Part shown: piece after piece, positions 36,848 through 44,691 of the stretch | How positions within the stretch are numbered: the first letter of the stretch is position 1 | Layout of the letters: the number at the start of each line of letters is the position of its first letter | Source of the DNA: Sulfidibacter corallicola | Lineage (GTDB): Bacteria > Acidobacteriota > Holophagae > Acanthopleuribacterales > Acanthopleuribacteraceae | Direction: 5' to 3' | DNA length: 64,000 nucleotides | Assembly: GCF_017498545.1 (NCBI RefSeq) | Contig: NZ_CP071793.1 | Location: forward strand, 6,461,001-6,525,000 | The notes under the pieces: generated by a model | What the model saw: the letters and a program-made list of their open reading frames with translations, nothing else | What the model was told of the DNA's origin: nothing | Database searches by the model: none | Position numbers and translations under genes: made by a program

Positions 36848-37771
36848 ATGAGTGTCAAAGTTCCCATCCGAGCCGCTTCTCGACTTTCCGGCGTTTCCGT
36901 TGATTGCATTCGGGCTTGGGAACGCCGTTACCGCGCCCTCAACCCCGAGCGTGCCAAAGGCGGTCGCCTGTTTTCCGAAGATGACATTTACCGGCTCAAG
37001 CTGCTCAAGCGGGCGGTCGGCATGGGCCACAGCATCGGTCAGATCGCCAACTTGAATACCGGCGATCTCGAGAGCCTTCCCTACAACGCCCCCACCAGAA
37101 AGCCCCGTTCCCGTCCCGAACGCGCCCACGATTTTTCCGAAGAGACGAGCGAACTGGTCGACAAGATCAAGCACTACGACCAGGAAGGCGCCGATGAACT
37201 GCTGGGCAAAATGGTGACCCTGATGCAGCCTCGCGAGTTCATCTATACGTTCGCCATTCCGCTCATGAGAAAGATGGGCGATGCCCAACACAGCGGAGAG
37301 TGGCGTGTGGCCCAAGAGCACCTGGCGCTGGCCGCCATGCGCAACGTGTTGGGAACCCTGGTGCGCGTGATGCACAAGCCCAACAACGCACCGGCCGTGC
37401 TGTTCACCACCCTGCCCAACGAAAATCATGAATTCGGCATCCTGGTCGATGCCATGCTGGCCATTTCCTCCGGTTTGCGGGCCATCTACCTGGGCCCCGA
37501 TCTTCCTGTCGACGAAATCCTGGAGGCTGCCGAAGAAACCCAGGCCGTGGCGGTCACCTTGGGTGTGCAACCCGGGCTGATGCGCCTTCACGACCGCGCC
37601 AACCTCCTGCGCCACCTGCGCAAGGGCTTGTCGGTCAAGACCGATATCCTGTTGACCGGTCTCTACCACAACGAAAGCCTGTTCACTGCATTGCGCACGA
37701 TCGGCATCAACCCCATGCCTTCTTTCGAAGATTTCGAGAGCCAGCTTTCCAAATACCATCCCCAGTCCTGA
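36848..37771 (+). CDS. MerR-family regulator with cobalamin-binding domain (CarH/LitR-like)
   Basis: 307 residues from ATG 36848. The winged-helix MerR domain is at 5-75 (IRAASRLSGVSVDCIRAWERRYRAL). A helical B12-cap domain (about 100-175) and a Rossmann B12-binding domain with E192-x-H194-x-x-G197 (ENHEFG) follow. That His is the lower axial cobalt ligand in CarH. In CarH the cap carries W-x9-E-H; here E157-H158 are kept, but the Trp position is Q147, with a Trp instead at 152. CarH proteins are adenosylcobalamin-dependent light-relieved repressors. The photolyase and TudS-DUF1722 neighbours suit that role, but the altered cap may change ligand or light response. Confidence 0.85.
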   Translation: MSVKVPIRAASRLSGVSVDCIRAWERRYRALNPERAKGGRLFSEDDIYRLKLLKRAVGMGHSIGQIANLNTGDLESLPYNAPTRKPRSRPERAHDFSEETSELVDKIKHYDQEGADELLGKMVTLMQPREFIYTFAIPLMRKMGDAQHSGEWRVAQEHLALAAMRNVLGTLVRVMHKPNNAPAVLFTTLPNENHEFGILVDAMLAISSGLRAIYLGPDLPVDEILEAAEETQAVAVTLGVQPGLMRLHDRANLLRHLRKGLSVKTDILLTGLYHNESLFTALRTIGINPMPSFEDFESQLSKYHPQS

Positions 37772-37796
37772 TTTCGACACTCCTCCATTGATCTCA

Positions 37797-37853
37797 AACG
37801 CCCCGACGAATCGCTTGTCCCGGGCGGACAGCGGCTTCGTTCGGGGCGTTTTT
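37797..37853 (+). terminator. Rho-independent terminator of the MerR gene
   Basis: A perfect 10-bp stem (AACGCCCCGA with TCGGGGCGTT) is followed by a T tract. The 34-nt loop itself contains a small hairpin (TGTCC/GGACA). Confidence 0.8.
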
Positions 37854-37977
37854 GTGTTTCGGAGGGGGTGTGCTTCGCGGCGAGGTGGGCGCCATGAAGC
37901 GCTTCCTTCATCCTGAGCACCGATTATTCGATTGTTCACCACTGATATCGCAGAGACACGGAGTGAAAGGAGTTTAT

Positions 37978-38113
37978 CCACGGAATACCCGGATCGACAC
38001 GAATCGAAGCAATTTCACGGAGTGATCTGCGCCGTATCGGCCGTCACCCAAAATCTTGGAAACCGAGATCCGAAGATGGTTTTAAAATCCGTGTCAATCT
38101 GCGTGATTCGTGG
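37978..38113. repeat. Imperfect inverted repeat with 28-bp arms
   Basis: The left arm is 37978-38005 (CCACGGAATACCC then GGATCGACACGAATC). The right arm is 38086-38113, whose reverse complement reads CCACGAATCACGC then AGATTGACACGGATT. About 20 of 28 positions pair. It sits in the 765-base gap between the MerR terminator and the M36 protease gene and does not look coding. Confidence 0.6.
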
Positions 38114-38147
38114 GCAGACTATTTAGCCGAAGATGAGCCGGAAAGAT

Positions 38148-38215
38148 CGATTGCCCGACTTTTCGAAGCGACCCGCGCTTCTCGAGATCGAGTGGTAAAA
38201 GTGCGAAGCAGATAT
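38148..38215 (+). repeat. Fragment of the interspersed repeat (locus C)
   Basis: The stretch CGACTTTTCGAAGCG..., GATCGAGTGGTAAAAG and GCGAAGC matches the right half of the copy at 41578-41632 and, inverted, the copy at about 26855-26910. The hairpin half is missing. It shows that the family occurs at a third site in the window. Confidence 0.7.
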
Positions 38216-38536
38216 GTCGGGCCCCTCGATCCTTCCGTGATCGATTTCGATCTTTGCTCGGCCCGTCCGTAGTTTCGAAAAGTCCGGGCTCGGGGCGCGA
38301 AACAAAGAAAAATCACGGGGCTCACCTCCGGCTAGGTTCAACTTTGTTAGGGACATGTGTTTTGATGGTTACAGGGAAGTTTGAAAACCTTTACAATGTT
38401 CACCTGAAAACGAGGCAGCGTTTGACTTCATGACCGCCGGTTTGTGGAAGAACGATTTGAGGGCACCCGCATCAGGCTGCCTCGTCAGTGCGGCGGATTC
38501 GAGGGAGGGGCCCTCAAAACCTTGAGGGAGTAATTG

Positions 38537-41377
38537 ATGAAGCTAATCAGGTTTGCTTCTTGCGCTTTGATTTTGGGGCTGTGTGGCACAGGTCTCGCCC
38601 AAAGTCAGCCAGGGAAAATCGAGTATCTAACCGGGCCCAGCGATTCGGGTCCCCGACAGGTCGTCATGGACTACATCCGCGCCAATTTGAGTTCACTTGG
38701 CTTGACCGCGGAAGATGTGGCCGATCCGATCATCGAAGAGGTGCACTCGCCACAAACGGGTTCCACCCACTTGTACTTGACCCAAACCCATCGTGGCATC
38801 GCGGTGGAAACCGCGATTCTCAACGCGACCGTGACGCGCGAGGGGCGCCTGCTCACGCTTAAAAGCCGGTTCGTGGCCGATTTGGCCGAAGCCGTGCAAA
38901 CCCCCGATGATTCAGTATCCAGTGAGCTGGCCATCATCAAGTCGGCCGAGCACCTCGGTTTGGAAGCTCCCGAGGAATTGCAACTGCAGAGTTCCGAGGT
39001 TGGGCCCGCCGAGCGTCGTACCTTCAGTGGTGCGACCCTTTCTCGCAGCGACATCACCGTTCACTTGCGCTATCTGCCGACCGCGGATCGCGGCGTGCCC
39101 CTGATCTGGGTGGTCGAACTCGACGAGATCCGCAAGGACGACTGGTGGCGCCTGTACGTGAACGCGTCCAATGGTGAGGTGTTGGGCAAGTTCAACTACA
39201 CCATTCACGATTCTTTTCATGCACCCTATCGCGAGCCCGGCAAGAAAATCGTGGGTTACAAGGCATCGCGAGCCACCGGGCAACACCTCGTCGAGTTGTT
39301 CGCCAAGTTCGGCGGCGTGGACGGCTCTTCCTACAACGTGCTGCCGTTGCCGGCCGAGTCTCCCAACCACGGGGATTTCACCACGATCAACGATCCCGCC
39401 CATCCCGATGCATCTCCTTTCGGTTGGCATGACACCGACGGTGTCGCCGGCGCCGAGTTCACCACGACGGAGGGCAACAACGTCCACGCCTACCAGGATC
39501 GCGACGGCAACGACACGCCGCCCACACCCAACGACGATCCGGACGGTGGTCCCAGCCTGACCTTCGACGTGACCTACCCGCTGGATTCGCCGCCGATCGA
39601 CTACTTGGCGGGTGCGACCGTGAACCTGTTCTTCTGGAACAACCTGTCCCACGACATCCTGCATTTCTTCGGCTTCGACGAAGCCGGCGGCAACTTCCAG
39701 GAAACCAACTACAGCGGCCAGGGCACCGGCAGTGACTCCGTCAACGCCCAGTCCCAGTCGCGCGCCGATCTCGAACCTACCGACCAGACCCGCAACAACG
39801 CCAACTTCTCGACGCCCGCCGAGGGACTGAATCCCCGCATGCGGATGTACGAGTTCACCGGTCCCGCCGGGGTCGAAGTTCTGGCGCCGGTCGATCTGGT
39901 GGGCACCAGTGTCGCCAGTCTGGCGTCTTTCGGCGATCAGCTCGAAAACGATTTGACCGGCAACGTGGAAGTCGTCGATGACGGCGATGTGGGCGACGGA
40001 ACCGGATCCACCACCGACGCCTGTCAGGCGCTCATCAACGGTGCCACCATCACCGGCAACATCGCCCTGCTCGACCGCGGCAGTTGCTCCTTCGTCGACA
40101 AGGTGCGCAACGCCCAAAACGCGGGTGCCATCGGCGTCATCATCGTCAACAACCAAGGCGACGGGCTCGTCAATCCCGGTGGCGACAACGCCGAGGACAT
40201 CAACATTCCCTCCCTGTTCGTCGGTCAGACGTTCGGTACCTCCCTCAAGGAGGCGATTCTGGGTGGCGAGGACGTTCAGGTCACCTTCAAGGCCGCGCTC
40301 TTCTTCAACCGCGACAGCGACCTGGATCCCGGAATCATCGTTCACGAATACGGCCACGGTTTGTCCAACCGCCTGACCGGTGGACCTAGCCAGGTTTTCT
40401 GCCTCAACACCCAAACCACTCCCGAGCAGGCCGGTGAAGGTTGGAGTGACTTCCTCACGCTGTACTTCACCCAGCAGCCGGACTTTCCCCGTGGCCTGCC
40501 GCGCGGTATCGGCACCTACTCTTCCTTCCAGGAAGTCGACGGTCCCGGTATCCGTCCATTCCGCTACGCCAACGACATGACCGTCAACCCGGCCACCTAC
40601 ACCACCATTTCCGAGGTCAGCGTTCCCCACGGTGTCGGCTTCGTATTCTGTACGACCCTTTGGGACATGTACTGGAACCTGGTCGACGACTACGGCTACG
40701 ACGCGGACCTTTACCAGGGCACCGGTGGCAACAACCTGGCCCTGCGCCTCGTGAATGAAGGCCTCAAGCGGCAGCCTTGCTCGCCGGGCTTCATCGATGC
40801 GCGCGACGCCATTCTGGCGGCCGACCTCGAACTGAATGCGGGCGCCAATGCCTGCGCCATCTGGCGTGCCTTCGCCCGCCGCGGCATGGGTGTCAACGCC
40901 GATCAGGGAAGTTCCGCGAGTGTAACGGACTCCGTCGAAGATTTCTCCGTACCGGCGGAGTGCAATTGCGCCGGCTCCTTCCCGACGGTCGATCCCACCA
41001 GCGAAGGCGGCAGCTTCTGCGAGGGTGAATCGGTCACGCTGTCCGTCGACGGAGGAGGATACAACCTCCAGTTCCAATGGCAGAAAGACGGCGAGAACAT
41101 CGAGGGTGCGGTCCTGCCGGTTCTGCAGATCGACAGCCTGGTCAACGGTGACGCGGGTTCCTACACCTGTATCGTTTCCCACGAGTGCGAGTCGACCACC
41201 TCCGCGGCCATGGTGGTCGAAGTGGCGCCGCCGATCCAGTTGGGCAACGAAGCCTATTCGAACTGGTTGACCGAGATCTGCGCGGGCCAGGATTCCAACA
41301 ACAATGGTATCTTGGATGTGATCGACTACGTCGCGTTGATCAACGCCGCTTCGCCGGCGAAAGTCGCGGCCAAGTAA
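38537..41377 (+). CDS. Secreted M36 (fungalysin-type) metalloprotease with PA and Ig-like domains
   Basis: ATG 38537 follows GAGGGAG, giving 946 residues with a signal peptide ending near GLAQS. An FTP-like propeptide (to about 270) precedes the M36 catalytic domain. The zinc site is H603-E604-Y-G-H607 in IIVHEYGHGLSNRLTGG. A protease-associated (PA) domain is inserted at about 450-580 (LLDRGSCSFVDKVRNAQNAGA). After the catalytic domain come an Ig-like domain (CEGESVTLSVDGGGYNLQFQ, GSYTCIVSHECE) and a C-terminal D-rich loop (DSNNNGILDVIDYVALINA) like that of the trypsin-like protease. It is probably released or held at the surface to degrade protein. Confidence 0.9.
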   Translation: MKLIRFASCALILGLCGTGLAQSQPGKIEYLTGPSDSGPRQVVMDYIRANLSSLGLTAEDVADPIIEEVHSPQTGSTHLYLTQTHRGIAVETAILNATVTREGRLLTLKSRFVADLAEAVQTPDDSVSSELAIIKSAEHLGLEAPEELQLQSSEVGPAERRTFSGATLSRSDITVHLRYLPTADRGVPLIWVVELDEIRKDDWWRLYVNASNGEVLGKFNYTIHDSFHAPYREPGKKIVGYKASRATGQHLVELFAKFGGVDGSSYNVLPLPAESPNHGDFTTINDPAHPDASPFGWHDTDGVAGAEFTTTEGNNVHAYQDRDGNDTPPTPNDDPDGGPSLTFDVTYPLDSPPIDYLAGATVNLFFWNNLSHDILHFFGFDEAGGNFQETNYSGQGTGSDSVNAQSQSRADLEPTDQTRNNANFSTPAEGLNPRMRMYEFTGPAGVEVLAPVDLVGTSVASLASFGDQLENDLTGNVEVVDDGDVGDGTGSTTDACQALINGATITGNIALLDRGSCSFVDKVRNAQNAGAIGVIIVNNQGDGLVNPGGDNAEDINIPSLFVGQTFGTSLKEAILGGEDVQVTFKAALFFNRDSDLDPGIIVHEYGHGLSNRLTGGPSQVFCLNTQTTPEQAGEGWSDFLTLYFTQQPDFPRGLPRGIGTYSSFQEVDGPGIRPFRYANDMTVNPATYTTISEVSVPHGVGFVFCTTLWDMYWNLVDDYGYDADLYQGTGGNNLALRLVNEGLKRQPCSPGFIDARDAILAADLELNAGANACAIWRAFARRGMGVNADQGSSASVTDSVEDFSVPAECNCAGSFPTVDPTSEGGSFCEGESVTLSVDGGGYNLQFQWQKDGENIEGAVLPVLQIDSLVNGDAGSYTCIVSHECESTTSAAMVVEVAPPIQLGNEAYSNWLTEICAGQDSNNNGILDVIDYVALINAASPAKVAAK

Positions 41378-41401
41378 ACCACGCAACCATCACGCAAAAC
41401 G

Positions 41402-41432
41402 AAAAGAGGCGATGCATATCGCCTCTTTTTTT
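41402..41432 (+). terminator. Rho-independent terminator of the M36 protease gene
   Basis: AGAGGCGAT pairs with ATCGCCTCT around a GCAT loop, extended by flanking A-T pairs, and ends in eight Ts. It begins about 25 bases after the stop codon. Confidence 0.92.
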
Positions 41433-42805
41433 TGCGCCAAGCCCGGAGTTCCCGGCAAGCCCGAAAGGTTCGTCGCGCCTGGTAGGTTCAGCCGCCGGCT
41501 GAACTTGTCGAAGCGATTCATCCGAGGAGTTCCCGCAGTTTTTGAGGGGCGGGCCTGCAGTAGGTTGGCCGGCCCGGCCGACTTTTCGAAGCGGCCCAGG
41601 CTTCGCAAGATCGAGTGGTAAAAGAGCGAAGCGAGGAATCTCCCTCGCGACCCCAATTCGAAGTCGCAAAGTCCAAAGTGCCTGTGACGTGTGAGGGGTA
41701 TAAGGCATGTAGGTTGAGCAGCTTGCCTTACCGGCCCTGCTCCACCAATCGAAGTGCCTTGTGTAACAGCAAATGTTATGTTGAAGGGCGGAGCCCAAGC
41801 TCTCGGATTGAAGTACTTCGTCGAAGTAATCAGCTCCAAAATATCCGAATCCCAAGAGCGCCGTGCAGTAGGTTGAGCTACCGGAGATAACGACAGGTTT
41901 TCCATGGTCGAGATGTTTCGGAAGGCTACCTGGACGGCCAGCCAATTGCTGTGATACCTCTCCTCGGCTTTGGAATACTCTTTGCTCGAGCCGCTTCGAA
42001 ACCATGTGCGGAGAGCGTACGCTTCGCTTTTGGAATCACACGCTCATTCCGAGAGAATTGCTTCGTTTGGTGGAGCAAGCTGCTCCACCTACAGGCCTTA
42101 CGTCGCTCTCACGATGCGGGAACCTTGGACCTTGCGGCTTTCGAAGGGGGTCGTGAGGGAAAGGGGCGGCTTCGCTCTTTGGCGGAATTGATCGCTGTTG
42201 CTTGGGTTGCTTCGACGCGTCGGCCCAGCGGGCCAACCTACAGGCCTTACGTCGCTCACGCGATCCGGGGACTTTGGACCTTACGGCTTTCGATGGGGGT
42301 CGTGAGGGAAAGGGGCGGCTTCGCTCTTTGGCGGAATTGATTGCTGTTGCTTGGGTTGCTTCGACGCGTCGGCCCAGCGGGCCAACCTACAGGCCTTGCC
42401 GCCCTCTCGAGATGCGGGAACTCCCGGATCACGCTCTACGATGGGTCGACCCGATTCGGGTCGGGGATCCGTTCACCTAAGATCGGCAGTTCGTCGGAGC
42501 CAACCGGCACGAGGTTCCCGCAAGCCCCAAGTTTCGTAAAGCCTGTAGGTTGAGTAGCTTGCTCAACCAGCCAAAGCTCCTCCGACGCGATGTACCGATT
42601 CGATCGAGAGGATTTCAATCCCGGCTTTGACCTGCTCGGGAGAACGGATCGCTCCGCTCTTTGGCCCTATACATGACCGAAACGGACGTCGCTTCGATTG
42701 GTGGAGCAAGCTGCTCCACCTACAGGCACGGCGTCTCTTCTGCGCAGCCTCTGTGACTTTTTTGGTAAAAAGTTTCTCTCGGAATGCGGATATTGCGATC
42801 CGCGA
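41433..42805. repeat. Repeat array B in the convergent M36/DUF6265 intergenic region
   Basis: About 1.37 kb of interspersed-repeat copies in both orientations. Hairpin cores occur at 41486-41504, 41564-41582, about 41710-41745 (decayed), 42069-42089, 42218-42238, 42367-42387, 42548-42568 and 42700-42720. The arms differ between copies but stay complementary: GTTCAGCC/GGCTGAAC, GTTGGCCGG/CCGGCCGAC, GGTGGAGCA/TGCTCCACC, CGTCGGCCC/GGGCCAACC, GGTTGAGTA/TGCTCAACC. Copies near the protease gene are mostly in plus orientation; those near DUF6265 are mostly minus. Short open frames across the array only translate the repeat. There is no T tract after the hairpins. Confidence 0.85.
42127..42424 (-). 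repeat. Two near-identical 149-bp tandem copies of the interspersed repeat
   Basis: Landmarks recur with a 149-base period: TCGTGAGGGAAAGGGGCGG at 42151 and 42300, and TTCGACGCGTCGGCCC at 42211 and 42360. The two units differ at only a few positions. The reverse complement closely matches copy A2 at 26456-26604, with a long identical stretch from CCTGTAGGTTGG through AGCAATCAATT. Confidence 0.85.
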
Positions 42806-43387
42806 TTACTTCGAAAAATCTCCCACGCGTCGATATTGCCACTGCCTCCGCTTCGTGCCCTCGATCGTTTCGATCCGCGCCACCAGCGCATCCCCCTGGC
42901 GCTCGTACACGATGCGTTGCGGGTAGTCGTGGCCCGGATTTTCGAATACGGCGACCTGCTTCTCCCCGTCCAGCCGGACCAGTTTGAAGGGGGTCGGCTC
43001 GCGCCCCATGGGGCTGGCGAGGTAGTGGATGCCGTTTGCGCCGCCCTCGATGCGCAGGTACTCGAAGAAGCCTTTGGGCGGTGCGGCGCCTTCTTTGGCC
43101 GGCTTGCTGTCTCGGTGGAGGCCCAGCAGGAGTTGGCCTCCCGGTGCCGTCCACCACTCTTCCATGACGATACCGCCCGCTTCGCCGCGCCAGTGGCCCG
43201 TCAGCCAGCCGAGCCGGTCCATCGAGGGCGTGGGGTCGGTCGGGGTTTTCTCGCCCGCCACCGCGGGTGCGAGCGAGGCAAGGCAGATCAGCCAAGTGAG
43301 CAGCGCCGCGCGACACCGTGTTCTGCCGGCTCGCTTGGCGGGTACCATTGTGTGAAGTGCGTTCGCGATCTGCCGTGCCTGTCTCAT
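42806..43387 (-). CDS. DUF6265-family secreted protein
   Basis: ATG 43387 has AGGAGG seven bases upstream, giving 193 residues with a basic N-terminus and a signal helix (LLTWLICLASLAPAVAG). The mature part has the DUF6265 pattern: LGWLTGHWRGEAGG, MEEWWTAPGGQLLLGLHR, GFFEYLRIE, NPGHDYPQRIVYER. It is probably a small periplasmic beta-barrel of lipocalin character; the function is unknown. Its ribosome site overlaps the stop codon of pheA, 11 bases separate the genes, and they are almost certainly co-transcribed, though no functional link is evident. Confidence 0.78.
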   Translation of the reverse strand: MRQARQIANALHTMVPAKRAGRTRCRAALLTWLICLASLAPAVAGEKTPTDPTPSMDRLGWLTGHWRGEAGGIVMEEWWTAPGGQLLLGLHRDSKPAKEGAAPPKGFFEYLRIEGGANGIHYLASPMGREPTPFKLVRLDGEKQVAVFENPGHDYPQRIVYERQGDALVARIETIEGTKRRQWQYRRVGDFSK

Positions 43388-43398
43388 GGTGTTGCCTC

Positions 43399-44466
43399 CT
43401 AGCGATTGCGGCGGAAGGAACCGAGCACCTTCAACAAGGTGGCGTATTCCTCCAGTTCCTTGACCGCGGCAGTGAGCTCCGGGTCTTCGATGTGACCGGC
43501 GATATCCAGGAAGAACACGTACTCCCACGCCTTCTTCTTCACGGGCCGGCTTTCGATCTTCATCAGGTTCAGGCCGTGTTTCTTGAAGGGCTCCAACATT
43601 TCGCCCAAGACACCGGGACGGTCCTTGAAGGCGAACAGCAGGGCGGTTCGGTCGTGGCCGCTGCGCTCGAGCATTTCCCGGCCGATGACCAGGAATCGCG
43701 TGTAGTTCTCGTGGTTGTCCTGAATGTTGGATTCCAGGACCCGCAATTTGTAGAGATTGGCCGCGTGGCGGCTGGCGATGGCGGCGGAATGGGGTTCGTC
43801 GGCGACGATCTGCGCCGCGCGGGCCGTGCTGGTCACCACCACCTGTTGGGCGTGCGGCAGGTGATCCTCCAGCCAGCGGCGGCATTGATCCAGCGCCTGG
43901 GGATGGCTGTAGATGCGGCGGATGTCGTTCAGCTCGCCCTCACGGACCAACAGGTCGTGGGAGATTTCCAGGTAATGTTCTTCGATGATCTTGAGGTCCG
44001 ATTCCAGAAACATGTCCAGCGTGTGGGTAACCGCGCCCTCGTTGCTGTTCTCCACCGGGACGACGCCGTAGAGCGCGCGGCCCGAGGCCACTTCGTCAAA
44101 CACCGCGGCGATCGACTTGCAGGCGGCGAGTTGCGCCAATTTACCGAACTTCTGGAGCGCGGCCACGTGGGTGAAGGTGGCTTTGGGGCCCAGGTAGACC
44201 ACCTTCATCGGGTATTCGAGCGAGAGGGAAGCGGAAATGATCTCGCGGAACACGGTCTCGATGGCGTCGGAAGGGAAGGGGCCGGGATTCTCTTTGCGCA
44301 GCCGCTCGAAAATGGCACGCTCTCGGCTGGGCACGTAGAAAGGCTTGCGCAATACCTTTTTGAGGTGGCCGATTTCCATCGCCACTTTGGCACGCTTGTT
44401 CAACAGTTCGAGGATTTGATCGTCGAGTTGGTCGATCTCCTCGCGAAGCTTGGGAAGTTGGTCCAT
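43399..44466 (-). CDS. pheA: Bifunctional chorismate mutase / prephenate dehydratase
   Basis: ATG 44466 gives 355 residues; an upstream frame adds 62 Arg/Pro-rich residues without support. An AroQ chorismate mutase domain is at 1-90 (LREEIDQLDDQILELLNKRAKVAMEIG, with the active-site Arg and Lys). The prephenate dehydratase domain follows (VVYLGPKATFTHVAA, VVPVENSNEGAVTHTLD, ENYTRFLVIG). A C-terminal ACT regulatory domain completes it (GVLGEMLEPFKKHGLNLMKIESRP), with the ESRP phenylalanine-sensing motif. It converts chorismate to phenylpyruvate for phenylalanine synthesis and is probably inhibited by Phe. The ribosome site is weak (AAGGCGG). Confidence 0.94.
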   Translation of the reverse strand: MDQLPKLREEIDQLDDQILELLNKRAKVAMEIGHLKKVLRKPFYVPSRERAIFERLRKENPGPFPSDAIETVFREIISASLSLEYPMKVVYLGPKATFTHVAALQKFGKLAQLAACKSIAAVFDEVASGRALYGVVPVENSNEGAVTHTLDMFLESDLKIIEEHYLEISHDLLVREGELNDIRRIYSHPQALDQCRRWLEDHLPHAQQVVVTSTARAAQIVADEPHSAAIASRHAANLYKLRVLESNIQDNHENYTRFLVIGREMLERSGHDRTALLFAFKDRPGVLGEMLEPFKKHGLNLMKIESRPVKKKAWEYVFFLDIAGHIEDPELTAAVKELEEYATLLKVLGSFRRNR

Positions 44467-44691
44467 GTTCGCCGCCTTTTGGAATGGGGAAATAAGGGCG
44501 GCCCGTCCGGGGCTGGGGGATCGAGGACGGGCGTTCGGTGGCCGCTTCGGAGATCGTTCGCGTGGGGAAACGCGACCGCGCCCGAGCCGGTGCCGGCCGA
44601 GTCGAATCCGAAGCGTCCTGGTCATTCGGTGCCACCGCCGCGAGGCGATCATCCGTGAGGTCGTGCGGGGTGGGCCAAATTTTGATGAAGA

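Noticed and set aside
38912..41386. 824-codon open frame on the minus strand
   Set aside because: Antisense to the M36 protease gene, which has HEYGH, PA and Ig-like domains on the plus strand.
41340..42480. Several 60-220-codon frames reading RRVGPAGQPTG-type peptides
   Set aside because: They are translations of the interspersed repeats in several frames and orientations, without starts or ribosome sites.
41433..42805. Possible CRISPR array
   Set aside because: The repeats are about 149 bp with variable spacing, occur in both orientations and have related sequence between hairpins, not unique spacers; no cas genes are nearby.
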